Shown piece after piece: positions 1 through 8,920 of a stretch of 64,000 nucleotides of DNA; positions within the stretch are counted from its first letter, which is position 1; each line of letters starts with the position of its first letter. A program made the position numbers and the translations under genes. The notes beneath the pieces were generated by a model. That model saw only the letters and a program-made list of their open reading frames with translations, did not search any database and was not told the origin of the DNA. Source of the DNA: an uncultured Clostridia bacterium. Lineage in GTDB: Bacteria; Bacillota; Clostridia; Oscillospirales; CAG-272. The DNA lies in contig CAJGCT010000003.1 of assembly GCA_904501985.1 (NCBI GenBank), positions 1-64,000 of the forward strand, in the 5' to 3' direction.

Positions 1-108
1 AAGGCCGGTATCGACCTCAACCGCAAGATGCTGGCTGAGCTGGCTGTTTCCGACAAGGACGCGTTCGCTGCAGTAGCAGAGCAGGCTAAGGCAGCTCTCG
101 CAAAGTAA
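1..108 (+). CDS. rplT: 50S ribosomal protein L20, C-terminal part
   Basis: Only the last 35 codons lie in the window; the 5' end is outside it. The visible residues, [16 protein letters not shown] followed by an Ala-rich [13 protein letters not shown] tail, match the C-terminus of bacterial L20, a 23S rRNA-binding protein needed early in 50S subunit assembly. L20 normally closes the infC-rpmI-rplT operon, and the strong terminator just downstream fits that position. Confidence 0.92.
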   Translation, partial: KAGIDLNRKMLAELAVSDKDAFAAVAEQAKAALAK

Positions 109-116
109 TTATAAAG

Positions 117-152
117 AAAAAAACAACCGGCTCACCCCGGTTGTTTCTTTTT
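117..152 (+). terminator. Rho-independent terminator after rplT
   Basis: A 10-bp perfect stem (AAACAACCGG with CCGGTTGTTT, six-base loop) is followed by a T-rich run. It closes the ribosomal-protein operon and separates it from the methyltransferase gene. Confidence 0.92.
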
Positions 153-174
153 AAGGTGATAAAGGAGACTAAGG

Positions 175-990
175 ATGGCTTCTTTTTCAAAAGATATGAT
201 AACGAGCCGCCAGAATGGGCTTGTTACCAGAATATCCAAGCTTTCCGACAAGAAATACCGTGATGCGGAAGGACTTTTCCGTATAGACGGAGTCAAGCTC
301 TTTTCCGAAGCACAAAAAAGCGGTATAGAGTTTGAATATATCTTCATTGCCGACACAAAGCGTGAAAAAATCACAGCAGAGCTTGCAGATGAGCTTGAGG
401 CTGCTTCGGGTACGGTGATAACAGTGTCCGATGAGGTGTTTTCCAAGCTTACCGAGGAGTCGGCACCCCAGGGAATCGCGGCGGCGGCAAAGAAATTTAA
501 GGTTTCGGAGCTTATAATTCCAAGTGACGGGGATTTCAGATCGATTTACCTTTCCTCGGTCCGCGATCCGGGAAATCTCGGCACCATGATACGCACGGCA
601 TATGCATTCGGTATTGACCGTGTATATATCAGCCGTGACTGCGCCGATATTTATTCCCCGAAGACGCTGAGGGCGGCAATGGGAACGGTATTCCGTCAGC
701 CTATATCGGTAGTGGACGATGAGCTGGCATTTGCCGACGATATGAAAAAAAGCGACTGCGCAGTATATGCGGCGGCACTCAGACGTGACGCGAAAAAGCT
801 TGGGGCGTTTACGATTCCGAAGCGTGTATGCTTCGCTATTGGAAACGAGGGACACGGTCTCGCCGATGAATTTATCGACTCCTGCACCGGCACGGTGTTT
901 ATTCCCATAACCGAGGGGTGCGAATCCCTTAATGCGGCATCAGCGGCTAACGTTATTATGTGGGAAATGTGCCGAGACGCAGTGAAATAA
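175..990 (+). CDS. TrmH/SpoU-family RNA 2'-O-methyltransferase
   Basis: A 271-residue protein of the SPOUT class that uses SAM to 2'-O-methylate ribose in rRNA or tRNA. The N-terminal ~90 residues form the small RNA-binding substrate domain (ITSRQNGLVTRISKL at the start). The catalytic domain shows the three SpoU motifs: the RDPGNLGTMIRTA stretch (motif 1, Asn and Arg), AIGNEGHGL (motif 2) and ITEGCESLNAASAANVIMWE (motif 3). The start is supported by an AAAGGAG ribosome-binding site about 6 bases upstream. A homologue commonly lies next to rplT in Clostridia. The exact rRNA target (RlmB-like or other) cannot be read from sequence. Confidence 0.9.
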   Translation: MASFSKDMITSRQNGLVTRISKLSDKKYRDAEGLFRIDGVKLFSEAQKSGIEFEYIFIADTKREKITAELADELEAASGTVITVSDEVFSKLTEESAPQGIAAAAKKFKVSELIIPSDGDFRSIYLSSVRDPGNLGTMIRTAYAFGIDRVYISRDCADIYSPKTLRAAMGTVFRQPISVVDDELAFADDMKKSDCAVYAAALRRDAKKLGAFTIPKRVCFAIGNEGHGLADEFIDSCTGTVFIPITEGCESLNAASAANVIMWEMCRDAVK

Positions 991-1060
991 CAGAAAATCT
1001 ATCAGGAGTGTCAATACAAGGGCACTGCCGTATAAATATTATCAACAGGAGGAAATGAAA

Positions 1061-3022
1061 ATGTGTAACTCTCCGGAATGTAACAAGAAGTTTTATATAA
1101 CCACACCTATCTATTATCCAAGCGATAAGCTTCATATAGGTCATACCTACTGCACCGTTGCGACAGACGCAATGGCTCGCTATAAGAGAATGACCGGCCA
1201 TGACGTTATTTTCCTCACCGGTACTGACGAGCACGGTCAGAAGATCGAGGACAAGGCAAAGGCTGCCGGAGTAACCCCACAGCAGTTCGTGGATAATATC
1301 GTAGAGGGTGAGCGCGGCGTTAAGGATCTTTGGAAGCTGATGAATGTTTCCAATGACCGCTTTATCCGCACCACCGACGATTACCACGTTGAGGCTATTC
1401 AGAAGATATTCAAGAAGATGTACGAGAACGGCGACATCTACAAGGGAAGCTACAAGGGCAAATACTGCAAGCCTTGCGAGTCTTTCTGGACGGAGAGTCA
1501 GCTTGTTGACGGCAAGTGCCCCGACTGCGGACGCGATGTTGAGGATGCGGAGGAGGAAGCATATTTCTTCCGCCTTTCAAAATATGCGGACCGTGTACAG
1601 GACCTTCTCGAAAACACCGATTTCCTTGAACCGCGCTCTCGCGTTAACGAGATGGTAAACAACTTTATAAAGCCGGGTCTGGAGGATCTCTGCGTATCCC
1701 GTACATCCTTTACATGGGGTGTTCCGGTTGACTTTGACCCCGGTCACGTGGTATACGTATGGGTTGACGCGCTGTTCAACTATACTACCGCGCTTGGCTT
1801 TATGAACGATAAATATGACGACTATAAGGACTATTGGCCGGCGGATGTTCATTTCGTTGGTAAGGAGATAGTTCGTTTCCATTCGATCATCTGGCCGGCT
1901 ATGCTCATGAGCATGGATATGCCTCTGCCGAAGAAAGTGTTCGGTCACGGATGGCTTTTACTTGACGGCGGCAAGATGTCAAAGTCCAAGGGCAACGTGG
2001 TAGACCCCTATGTGCTTGCGGAAAAATTCGGTGTTGATGCACTTCGTTTCTTCCTGCTTCGTACTTTCCCCTTTGGCTCGGACGGAAATTTCTCAAACGA
2101 GGCTCTTATCGGCACTATTAACGTAGATTTGGCAAACGACCTCGGAAACCTGCTTTCAAGAACCGTTTCCATGGTTGAAAAATATTTCGGCGGCACTTTG
2201 CCATCTGTACAGTCAGAGGATGCAGAGAAGGACAGCGAGATGGTGTCCCTTATCGCAAATCTTCGCGCGGCTTACGAGGAGCAGATGGAGAAATATGCGT
2301 TCCAGAATGCTCTTGCGGAAATATTCGCTGTGATCAGCCGTGCAAACAAATATATCGACGAGAATACCCCCTGGGCACTTGCAAAGGATATGGAAGCAAA
2401 CGGCGCACGTCTTGCCAAGGTTATGTACAATCTTCTTGAGGTGCTTCGCGTTTCTGCAATTCTGCTGACACCCTTTATGCCGTCCACCGTATCGGAGATT
2501 CTCCGTCAGATCGGCGCTTGCGAGTGCTGCTCCACATGGGAAGCGGCAGGCAAGTACGGCGCACTGAAGGCTGATGCGACTGTAGTTCGCGGAGACAATC
2601 TGTTCCCCCGAATCGACGAAGCAAAGATGCTTGCAGAGCTTGAAGCTGAGCGTGAGGCGGCAATGAAAGCAAATGCTCCCATAGAAAAGCCTGAGGGCTG
2701 TGCTATTATCGGCTTTGAGGATTTCATGAAGGTAGAACTTCGCACAGCGCAGGTTATCGCCTGTGAGCCTGTGAAGAAAGCGAAGAAGCTCCTTTGCCTG
2801 CAGCTTGATCTCGGATATGAAAAGCGTCAGGTTGTATCGGGTATCGCGCAGTTCTACAAGCCGGAGGAGCTTATCGGAAAGAAGCTTATCATGGTGGCAA
2901 ATCTCGCTCCCGCAAAGCTTTGCGGCGTTGAATCTAACGGCATGATACTCGCTTCCGGTGAAGAAACCGTGCGCGTGGTATTCCTTGATCCCGAAACACC
3001 CCTTGGTGAGAGAGTAAGATAA
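1061..3022 (+). CDS. metG: Methionyl-tRNA synthetase
   Basis: Charges tRNA-Met. Class I signature HIGH is at residues 25-28 and KMSKS at 305-309. A zinc knuckle with paired CxxC motifs (CKPC...CPDC) sits in the connective-peptide region. The last ~100 residues (from FMKVELRTAQVIACEPVKKA) are a Trbp111/EMAP-II-type tRNA-binding domain, giving the long bacterial form (653 aa). Two in-frame ATGs exist: the one at 1055 is only 2 bases from the AGGAGG ribosome-binding site (1047-1052), while the one at 1061 has ideal 8-base spacing, so 1061 is preferred. The stop codon abuts the ATG of tatD, a conserved neighbour. Confidence 0.96.
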   Translation: MCNSPECNKKFYITTPIYYPSDKLHIGHTYCTVATDAMARYKRMTGHDVIFLTGTDEHGQKIEDKAKAAGVTPQQFVDNIVEGERGVKDLWKLMNVSNDRFIRTTDDYHVEAIQKIFKKMYENGDIYKGSYKGKYCKPCESFWTESQLVDGKCPDCGRDVEDAEEEAYFFRLSKYADRVQDLLENTDFLEPRSRVNEMVNNFIKPGLEDLCVSRTSFTWGVPVDFDPGHVVYVWVDALFNYTTALGFMNDKYDDYKDYWPADVHFVGKEIVRFHSIIWPAMLMSMDMPLPKKVFGHGWLLLDGGKMSKSKGNVVDPYVLAEKFGVDALRFFLLRTFPFGSDGNFSNEALIGTINVDLANDLGNLLSRTVSMVEKYFGGTLPSVQSEDAEKDSEMVSLIANLRAAYEEQMEKYAFQNALAEIFAVISRANKYIDENTPWALAKDMEANGARLAKVMYNLLEVLRVSAILLTPFMPSTVSEILRQIGACECCSTWEAAGKYGALKADATVVRGDNLFPRIDEAKMLAELEAEREAAMKANAPIEKPEGCAIIGFEDFMKVELRTAQVIACEPVKKAKKLLCLQLDLGYEKRQVVSGIAQFYKPEELIGKKLIMVANLAPAKLCGVESNGMILASGEETVRVVFLDPETPLGERVR

Positions 3023-3838
3023 ATGGAATTTGATTTCAAAGCGACCCGTGCGCTTCCTATATTTGATACGCACGCTCATTATAACGACAGCCGCTTTGAC
3101 GATGAAATTGACGGCGGCAAGGACACTGTCCTTGCCGCTCTGCTTTCAGGCAATGTAAAGCACATCGTCAATGCCGGTACGAATATTAACTCCTGCCGTG
3201 AGTGCATCGCCATGGCGGAGAAGTATCCGGAGCTGTACGCCACGGCAGGCATACATCCGGAAGATATAAACCCCGAGGATGATATTGAGACGGTAATGGA
3301 GGAGCTTCGCGGACTTCTTGCCCACCCGAAGGTGCGTGCTCTCGGCGAGATCGGGCTTGACTATTATTGGGACGACAAGCCACGTGAACTTCAGTGGCTG
3401 TGGCTACGCCGTCAGCTTGAGCTGGCACGCGAGACGAAAATGCCGGTTGTGATACATGACCGCGATGCACACGGCGATATCATGGATATTCTGCGTGAAT
3501 ATCCCGATGTTACAGGAGAGTTTCACAGCTTTTCCGCAAGTGCGGAAATAGCAAGACAGCTGACAAACCGAGGATGGTATATTTCCTTTTCGGGAGTTAT
3601 AACCTTCAAAAATGCCGCAAGGCTTGCGGAAATAGTGCCCACAGTGCCCCTTGACCGCGTGATGATAGAGACGGATGCGCCATATCTTGCTCCTGTACCG
3701 TGTCGCGGCAAGATGAATCATTCGGGGCTGATGGAGTTTACTGCTGTGCGCGCCGCCGAGCTGTACGGCATTACTCCTGAAGAATTCTGCCGTCATGCAT
3801 ACGAAAACTCATGCAGATTTTTCGGTATTGAGGAATAA
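3023..3838 (+). CDS. TatD-family metal-dependent hydrolase / DNase
   Basis: A 271-residue TIM-barrel metallohydrolase. It shows the HxH metal motif (FDTHAHYND) near residue 15, the GEIGLDYYW Glu motif, metal-ligand histidines in VVIHDRDAHGD and GEFHSFSA, and the terminal ETDAPYLAP motif of the TatD family. Members act as 3'-5' exonucleases or D-aminoacyl-tRNA-type hydrolases. The ATG directly follows the metG stop codon with no gap, so translation is probably coupled; metG-tatD adjacency is widespread in Firmicutes. Confidence 0.93.
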   Translation: MEFDFKATRALPIFDTHAHYNDSRFDDEIDGGKDTVLAALLSGNVKHIVNAGTNINSCRECIAMAEKYPELYATAGIHPEDINPEDDIETVMEELRGLLAHPKVRALGEIGLDYYWDDKPRELQWLWLRRQLELARETKMPVVIHDRDAHGDIMDILREYPDVTGEFHSFSASAEIARQLTNRGWYISFSGVITFKNAARLAEIVPTVPLDRVMIETDAPYLAPVPCRGKMNHSGLMEFTAVRAAELYGITPEEFCRHAYENSCRFFGIEE

Positions 3839-3860
3839 ACCTGAAAATTACGGCATTACA

Positions 3861-3906
3861 AAAAAGGCTGCTGCACTTATGTGCAGTAGCCTTTTGCTGT
3901 TTTTTA
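3861..3906. terminator. Bidirectional terminator between tatD and the HPr-like gene
   Basis: A ~15-bp stem (AAAAGGCTGCTGCAC with GTGCAGTAGCCTTTT, one G-T pair, loop TTAT) has A/T tracts on both sides, so it can end both convergent transcripts. Confidence 0.9.
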
Positions 3907-3907
3907 C

Positions 3908-4135
3908 TTAGATGATGTAGGGCTTGATTTCTTCAAGAAGAGCATCTGCATTCTCGCTGTGAGCGGTGAGCTTGATGGGCTTCATAAGATCAAGGGAGAA
4001 AATACCCATGATGGACTTTGCATCTACAACATAACGTCCGGACATGAGGTCGATGTCCATGTCATACTTGGACACGATATTTACAAAATTGCGTACATCC
4101 TCGATAGAGGAGAGCTTGATATCTAATGTTTTCAT
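3908..4135 (-). CDS. HPr-like protein lacking the active-site His
   Basis: A 75-residue protein with the HPr fold signature: the segment VVDAKSIMGIFSLD aligns with the regulatory-serine loop of HPr, keeping Ser41 (equivalent to Ser46). The N-terminus (LSSIEDVRNFVNIV) has no GxHARP motif, so the phosphoryl-accepting His15 of the PTS carrier is absent. It therefore cannot act as a normal PTS phosphocarrier. By analogy with Crh it could be a Ser-phosphorylated regulatory partner in carbon control; that is inference. The AAGGAGTG ribosome-binding site supports the start. Confidence 0.8.
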   Translation of the reverse strand: MKTLDIKLSSIEDVRNFVNIVSKYDMDIDLMSGRYVVDAKSIMGIFSLDLMKPIKLTAHSENADALLEEIKPYII

Positions 4136-4169
4136 TTGAATTTCACTCCTTATTTAGATTTACATATAT

Positions 4170-4198
4170 ATGATAGCTTAAATCTTTGCGTTTGTCAA
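4170..4198 (-). promoter_or_regulatory. Promoter of the HPr-like gene
   Basis: On the minus strand TTGACA is followed after exactly 17 bases by TATCAT, about 35 bases before the start codon. Confidence 0.8.
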
Positions 4199-4350
4199 TA
4201 TATAATGTGTAAAATTATGGGTAGAGTTTTATTATCACAGCATAAATGTCATTGGGAGATATGCACAAAAAACTGCCGTGGGTTTTGTTGAATAAGCTCG
4301 GTTTCTGTGGAGGCAATAGTTAATTTTGGGGTTATTTTAAGTTTCCCGCG

Positions 4351-5613
4351 TTATACGGTTATTTTTCTTGCCTCAAGGTAGAACCGCTTGTCGTCAGCTT
4401 CGCCCATAGAGAAGGTTTTACGGGGCAGCGCGCCGTCACGCACAACAGTGGGGAACAGCTCGGATTTTTCCATGCCCTTAAATATGAATCCGATGGCATT
4501 TTCCGCCGAAGCAAGCTTCTTGGTGGATTCCACACCGTGGATGTAGTCGATGGCAGCACCCTCGCAGGTCTTTATGTAGTCGTCAAGGAAGGTTTGCAAC
4601 GTTCCAACGGGAAGCAGAGAGGTGGGATTGTCGGCGGTGAGCATTTCACACCCTTTTGCGGTGATGACCTCGAAGGTTTGGGGGGCAATATCGCTTGCAG
4701 GCAGTGCTTTTAAGTATGCTGTAAGGTCGCTCATCAGCTTTTCGGGGTCAACTCCGAATATTACGCGGTAAATAGGCTCAAATTCAAGCGCTTCGTCGTG
4801 GATATTCACGATTTCGCACAGGGCGTATCTTGCAGGATGGGAAGCGCGCTCTTTTTCGGAGAGATTAGGCTTTATCTGCTCCCAGAATGCCTTTGCGGAC
4901 GCCAACGAATGATTTCCGTCGCCCATAGCAAATAAAAGCGGCTTGTCACAGCTTTGTTCTGCCGATGCGGTATCATAAAGTGTGTCAAGAGCCGCGGAAA
5001 TGCGGTCAATCTCAGATTTTGGGAGGAATTTTCCGAGAGCGTGACCGCCGTTTGCCATAAGCGTGAAGTTGTAGGCGGTATCGTATCCGGATGTATTGCC
5101 GATAAGCGGCTCGATTACAGTACGCTTCGGGTCATCAATAAGTATCATGATATGAGGAAGCTCAACAGGTGCACCCTCGCGTATTTTTACACGTGGCGGA
5201 ATACGGTCAAGCACGGTGCCCTCTGTGGCGCGGACAAGAGATTTTGCACCCTTGGTGTAATCGTAGCACTCAAGGTCAATGGCACCTATAAGACCGCGGC
5301 GGATATTTCCGTTATTCTGCGTGCGCTCAAGGTATATCATTGTGTTTTTGTGCTCACAAAATACATCTTTTTCGTATTTTCTCATGGTTTCATTGATGAG
5401 GGGAATGCGTTTTTCGGCATCTTTAAGAAAAATTTCGGGGAGAGTTATGCGGAGCGTTGACGGTGCGTCACCAACGATGCTCTCCACGTTGTCCCAATAT
5501 TCCGGCTCTGACGTGTACTGATCGCAGGCTATGCACGAATAACGTCCCATGGCTTCCGCATCGTCTGCGAAGCTTGGGAGAAGTATATTTGCAGGGTAAA
5601 AGCAATGTTTCAT
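4351..5613 (-). CDS. DUF1015 family protein
   Basis: A 420-residue cytosolic protein of the conserved DUF1015 (COG4198) family. Recognisable blocks are the N-terminal ILLPSFADDAEAMGRYSCIACDQYTSEPEYW, the RTQNNGNIRRGLIGAIDLECYDY block and the FAMGDGNHSLASAKAFWE block with an invariant DGNHS. The family is related to SerK/SbnI ParB-like serine kinases, but its biochemical role in Clostridia is not settled. An upstream in-frame ATG exists at 5658, but the ATG at 5613 has a good AAGGAGT site at the right distance and begins with the conserved MKHCFYPANILLP. It is transcribed alone. Confidence 0.8.
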   Translation of the reverse strand: MKHCFYPANILLPSFADDAEAMGRYSCIACDQYTSEPEYWDNVESIVGDAPSTLRITLPEIFLKDAEKRIPLINETMRKYEKDVFCEHKNTMIYLERTQNNGNIRRGLIGAIDLECYDYTKGAKSLVRATEGTVLDRIPPRVKIREGAPVELPHIMILIDDPKRTVIEPLIGNTSGYDTAYNFTLMANGGHALGKFLPKSEIDRISAALDTLYDTASAEQSCDKPLLFAMGDGNHSLASAKAFWEQIKPNLSEKERASHPARYALCEIVNIHDEALEFEPIYRVIFGVDPEKLMSDLTAYLKALPASDIAPQTFEVITAKGCEMLTADNPTSLLPVGTLQTFLDDYIKTCEGAAIDYIHGVESTKKLASAENAIGFIFKGMEKSELFPTVVRDGALPRKTFSMGEADDKRFYLEARKITV

Positions 5614-5648
5614 AGTGTACTCCTTAAGAGGAAATATTTTATAATAAT

Positions 5649-5677
5649 ATAATATCATATTTTTGCATATGAATCAA
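5649..5677 (-). promoter_or_regulatory. Promoter of the DUF1015 gene
   Basis: Minus-strand TTGATT, 17-base spacer, TATTAT, about 36 bases upstream of the chosen start at 5613. Its position inside the alternative longer reading frame further argues for the shorter start. Confidence 0.7.
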
Positions 5678-5745
5678 GATTTTTGAAAAAATATATTTCT
5701 TTCGAGATAATTTCTTCGCGTCATCATACAACCGTCACATTTGGG

Positions 5746-5762
5746 GTATATACTGTATATAC
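5746..5762. promoter_or_regulatory. Palindromic candidate operator upstream of the HtrA gene
   Basis: GTATATAC is repeated with a single T between the copies. Because each half is itself palindromic, the 17-base block is both a direct and an inverted repeat. It lies 34 bases before the HtrA start codon, where a promoter -10 region or operator is expected. No clear -35 box precedes it. Confidence 0.4.
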
Positions 5763-5796
5763 ACGATGGATAGTAGCCAAAAAGGAGGATAATACA

Positions 5797-7245
5797 ATGG
5801 ATAATGAACGCAATTTTAATGAACAAAATACAAATAATACAGAAGATGTGCAGGAGAATGTCACTCTTACAGAGCAGAATCCTGACACTGTGAACGCAAG
5901 CGAGACTGAATCGGAGAGCATCGGGCAGACGGAAAATATTTCCGAAGTTCCCGAAACCACAGACAATCCTGTATATACTGCGGAGTCAACATATAATGCG
6001 CCGCGTGAGACTTTTTATGCAGGAGAAGCACCGAAAGAGGAAAAGAAGCCTGCGACACGCTTCGGATTTCGCTCTGCGGCAATACTTGTTGCTGTCTGTG
6101 TGATTCTTTCCGGAGGCGCGGCGTTTGCCGGCACTTATGCAGCACAGCGGCTTGGAGGTGCGCCGGATGGGGCGATGGGCGACGGCGGGAAAATATCTTC
6201 CGGCGTTCCGTCCGTGCTTCTTCAGGCATACACCAATCCCAATGAAGCTTCCGGCACATATGAGCAGGTGGCAGAGGTGGTGTCTCCTACGGTTGTTGAG
6301 ATTACCACTGAATCAATAGTTACTGACTCGGTGTTCTGGGGCGGCAACTATGTTACCTCAGGCGCAGGAAGCGGCGTTATAATCAGTGCCGACGGTCTTA
6401 TTGTTACAAACAACCACGTTGTAAGCGGTGCTAATGCTATCACTGTTACGCTGACGGATGGCGAGGAATATACAGCTGAGGTTATCGGTACGGATTCCGA
6501 TTCCGATATCGCGGTTATAAAGGTTAACGCAGAAAATCTTCCCTTTGCGCTTCTTGGCGACAGCGATAAGCTTGTTGTAGGTCAGGAAGTCATGGCAGTG
6601 GGCAATCCTCTCGGTGAGCTTGGCGGAACGGTTACAAACGGAATTGTCAGCGCACTTTCCCGTGACGTTAACATCGACGGTACGGAAATGACGCTTATCC
6701 AGACCAATGCGGCGGTGAATCCCGGTAACTCCGGCGGCGGTCTTTTCAATATGTACGGTGAGCTTATAGGCATCGTAAATGCAAAATCCACCAGCACATC
6801 GTCGGGAACATCCGTTGAGGGCATCGGCTTTGCGATCCCTGTAAATACGGCGGCAAAAGTTACCGAGGAGCTTATAAACTATGGATATGTGCGCGGCAAG
6901 GTCATGCTTGGAATAACATATGTTGACGTTGACAGCTCCTACAAGGCTATGTACTACCGCGTGAGCGCACTCGGTGTATACATCGCCACCTCGGAATATA
7001 CCGACGAGCTTAAAGCAGGGGACCGTATTGTTGCTATTGATGGCGAAGAGGTAACATACGGCGCGGATGTAAAGGCGGCACTTCGCGGACACGAGGTAGG
7101 CGACGAAATAACCGTTACGGTAGTGCGTGACGGCAAATATGTGGACGTTAAGGTGACGCTGCGCGAATATGTGCCTACCGAGGCACAGGCGACCGAGGAG
7201 GATTCCTCAAGATTCGAGGATAACTTCGGCGGTGGCGGATATTGA
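5797..7245 (+). CDS. HtrA/DegP-type membrane-anchored serine protease
   Basis: A 482-residue surface quality-control protease. An acidic, Asn/Glu-rich cytoplasmic N-terminus (residues 1-90) leads into one transmembrane helix (about 92-113), then the trypsin-like domain with catalytic His207 (TNNHVV), Asp237 (SDIAVIK) and Ser312 (NPGNSGGG), and one C-terminal PDZ domain (from about 370) that senses unfolded substrates. The tail is Gly-rich. An upstream in-frame ATG (5683) has no ribosome-binding site; AAAGGAGG is 7 bases before 5797. In other Firmicutes HtrA often answers to cell-envelope stress systems such as CssRS or WalRK; here a palindrome lies just upstream. Confidence 0.93.
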   Translation: MDNERNFNEQNTNNTEDVQENVTLTEQNPDTVNASETESESIGQTENISEVPETTDNPVYTAESTYNAPRETFYAGEAPKEEKKPATRFGFRSAAILVAVCVILSGGAAFAGTYAAQRLGGAPDGAMGDGGKISSGVPSVLLQAYTNPNEASGTYEQVAEVVSPTVVEITTESIVTDSVFWGGNYVTSGAGSGVIISADGLIVTNNHVVSGANAITVTLTDGEEYTAEVIGTDSDSDIAVIKVNAENLPFALLGDSDKLVVGQEVMAVGNPLGELGGTVTNGIVSALSRDVNIDGTEMTLIQTNAAVNPGNSGGGLFNMYGELIGIVNAKSTSTSSGTSVEGIGFAIPVNTAAKVTEELINYGYVRGKVMLGITYVDVDSSYKAMYYRVSALGVYIATSEYTDELKAGDRIVAIDGEEVTYGADVKAALRGHEVGDEITVTVVRDGKYVDVKVTLREYVPTEAQATEEDSSRFEDNFGGGGY

Positions 7246-7261
7246 TAGAATAGGGAATACC

Positions 7262-7295
7262 AAAAGGAGAACGGACAGGTGCCGTTCTCCTTTTT
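7262..7295 (+). terminator. Terminator after the HtrA gene
   Basis: Stem AAAAGGAGAACGG with CCGTTCTCCTTTT, loop ACAGGTG, ending in a T run. Confidence 0.9.
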
Positions 7296-7428
7296 GTATT
7301 TCAAAGCATTTCAGAAAATAATAGAAGCGGCAAAATACCGTTATAATTATATTGTAACTGACATAATGTGCTAATATTTCCGTCATATTCTTGTCCCGTG
7401 TCACATATACATCCCACGAGGTGATTAT

Positions 7429-8571
7429 ATGAAAATCAAACGGTTTCTTTCCTTAATAATAATGGCGATAATATCTCTCGAAATCGCCGTGCCGCTTTCG
7501 GCGGCAGATTACAACGCGCGCTCCTACATATTGATGGAAGCTTCCACCGGCACGGTGCTGCTTGAAGAGAATGCCGATGAAGCACTTCCGCCTGCTTCGG
7601 TTACAAAGATAATGACGCTCCTTATTATAATGGAAGCAATTGATGACGGACGGCTATCCTGGGATGAGGCGGTGCAGACCTCGGAATATGCCGCGTCCAT
7701 GGGCGGCTCGCAGGTGTTTCTTGAGCCAGGCGAGGAAATGCCTGTTTCGGAAATGGTAAAATGCGTGGTTATAGCAAGCGCAAACGACGCGGCGGTGGCT
7801 CTTGCGGAAAAGGTTGCAGGCAGTGAGGAAGCATTTGTCGGGATGATGAATGAACGCGCGGCGGAGCTTGGCATGACAAGCTCTGTGTTCAAAAATACCA
7901 ACGGTCTTGACGATGACGTGGAGGGGCACGTAACAAGTGCCAGGGATATTGCCATTATGTCGCGCGAGCTTATCACAAAGCACCCCAAAATTCTCGAATA
8001 TTCCTCCATATGGATGGACAGTATTCGCAGCGGAGCTTTCGGTCTTACCAATACCAATCGCTTGGTGCGGTTTTACCGAGGCGCAAACGGACTTAAGACA
8101 GGCTCTACCTCAAAAGCGAAATTCTGCATCTCCGCAACAGCGGAGCGCGACGGCATGCAGCTTATCGCTGTGGTCATGGCATCCCCCACAAGGGACGAGC
8201 GCAACGAAACCGCAAAAAAACTGCTGGACTTCGGCTTCGCAGGCTGGGAAGTGGCAAATCTCACGCCCGAAGTAACGGCTTCACCGCTGAAGGTGGTCGG
8301 CGGAGTGTCAGACAGCGTACCTCTTGCCTGCAACGGGAGCAGTATACTGTTAAAGAAGGGTCAGGCGGCGAAGCTTACACAGGAAATATATCTTCCGGAA
8401 TATGTAAGCGCGCCAATAAGTGCAGGTGACGAGGTGGGACGGATAGATTACTGTGCTGACGGCGAGGTTATAGCCACAGCACCCATAATTGCGGCAGAGG
8501 ATGTGCCGAAGATAGGCTACGGCGGCATATTTATGCGTATTCTTCGAAAAATGCTGGTTGTGGAGGCGTAA
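7429..8571 (+). CDS. D-alanyl-D-alanine carboxypeptidase (PBP5/DacF type)
   Basis: A 380-residue penicillin-binding protein that trims the terminal D-Ala of peptidoglycan pentapeptides. A signal peptide (residues 1-25, cleavage near LSAAD) precedes the S11 peptidase domain with SVTK (Ser57, Lys60), SAN (117-119) and KTG (223-225). The beta-rich PBP5 C-terminal domain follows from about 285, and an amphipathic tail (MRILRKMLVV) may anchor it to the membrane. The start is supported by CGAGGTG. Clostridia carry several paralogues, some sporulation-specific; which one this is cannot be decided. Confidence 0.93.
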   Translation: MKIKRFLSLIIMAIISLEIAVPLSAADYNARSYILMEASTGTVLLEENADEALPPASVTKIMTLLIIMEAIDDGRLSWDEAVQTSEYAASMGGSQVFLEPGEEMPVSEMVKCVVIASANDAAVALAEKVAGSEEAFVGMMNERAAELGMTSSVFKNTNGLDDDVEGHVTSARDIAIMSRELITKHPKILEYSSIWMDSIRSGAFGLTNTNRLVRFYRGANGLKTGSTSKAKFCISATAERDGMQLIAVVMASPTRDERNETAKKLLDFGFAGWEVANLTPEVTASPLKVVGGVSDSVPLACNGSSILLKKGQAAKLTQEIYLPEYVSAPISAGDEVGRIDYCADGEVIATAPIIAAEDVPKIGYGGIFMRILRKMLVVEA

Positions 8572-8592
8572 GCGAGAGGTTGTTGCCGTATT

Positions 8593-8620
8593 CCGTAGGG
8601 CGTGGCCTTGTGTCCCGCCG
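8593..8620 (+). repeat. REP-like unit, forward copy
   Basis: Begins CCGTAGGG and ends CCCGCC, the same frame as the units near and inside the RAYT gene (CCGTAGGGG...CCCG). It lies in the 439-base gap between the carboxypeptidase and S-layer genes, which has no open frame I can support. Confidence 0.5.
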
Positions 8621-8644
8621 TCCTAACCGAAAAAATATGTTGAA

Positions 8645-8672
8645 CGATGGGAGCAAGCACACACCCTACAGG
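8645..8672 (-). repeat. REP-like unit, inverted copy
   Basis: Read on the minus strand it begins CCTGTAGGGTGTG and contains GCTTG and CCC, resembling the forward unit at 8593. The two face each other across 24 bases, an arrangement like a BIME pair. Confidence 0.45.
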
Positions 8673-8845
8673 AAAATCTTTGCGGATGCAGTGCAGAAAA
8701 CGTGTTGTCAAGACATTTTTTGAAAAAATACAAGAAAACCCGAAAAAACGCTTGTCATCTGACAAAAACAGCTTTTTACAGCACGATATCTGAAATATTA
8801 AACCCCATTTAAAATTACAAATACCTTACAAGATATTAAAACCAC

Positions 8846-8874
8846 TTGCAAAAAAAAGGGACTTGTAGTATCAT
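8846..8874 (+). promoter_or_regulatory. Promoter of the S-layer gene
   Basis: TTGCAA, 17-base spacer, TATCAT. Transcription would start near 8881 and give a leader of about 130 bases before the start codon at 9011. Confidence 0.75.
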
Positions 8875-8920
8875 ATGTACAGGGAAAATCTTCATTAACA
8901 GCGAACTTATCTCAAAACCG

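Noticed and set aside
7383..7411. A SigE-type promoter (TCATATT, then CATATACA) before the carboxypeptidase gene
   Set aside because: The transcription start would fall on or after the ribosome-binding site, so it cannot serve this gene, and the -10 match is poor.
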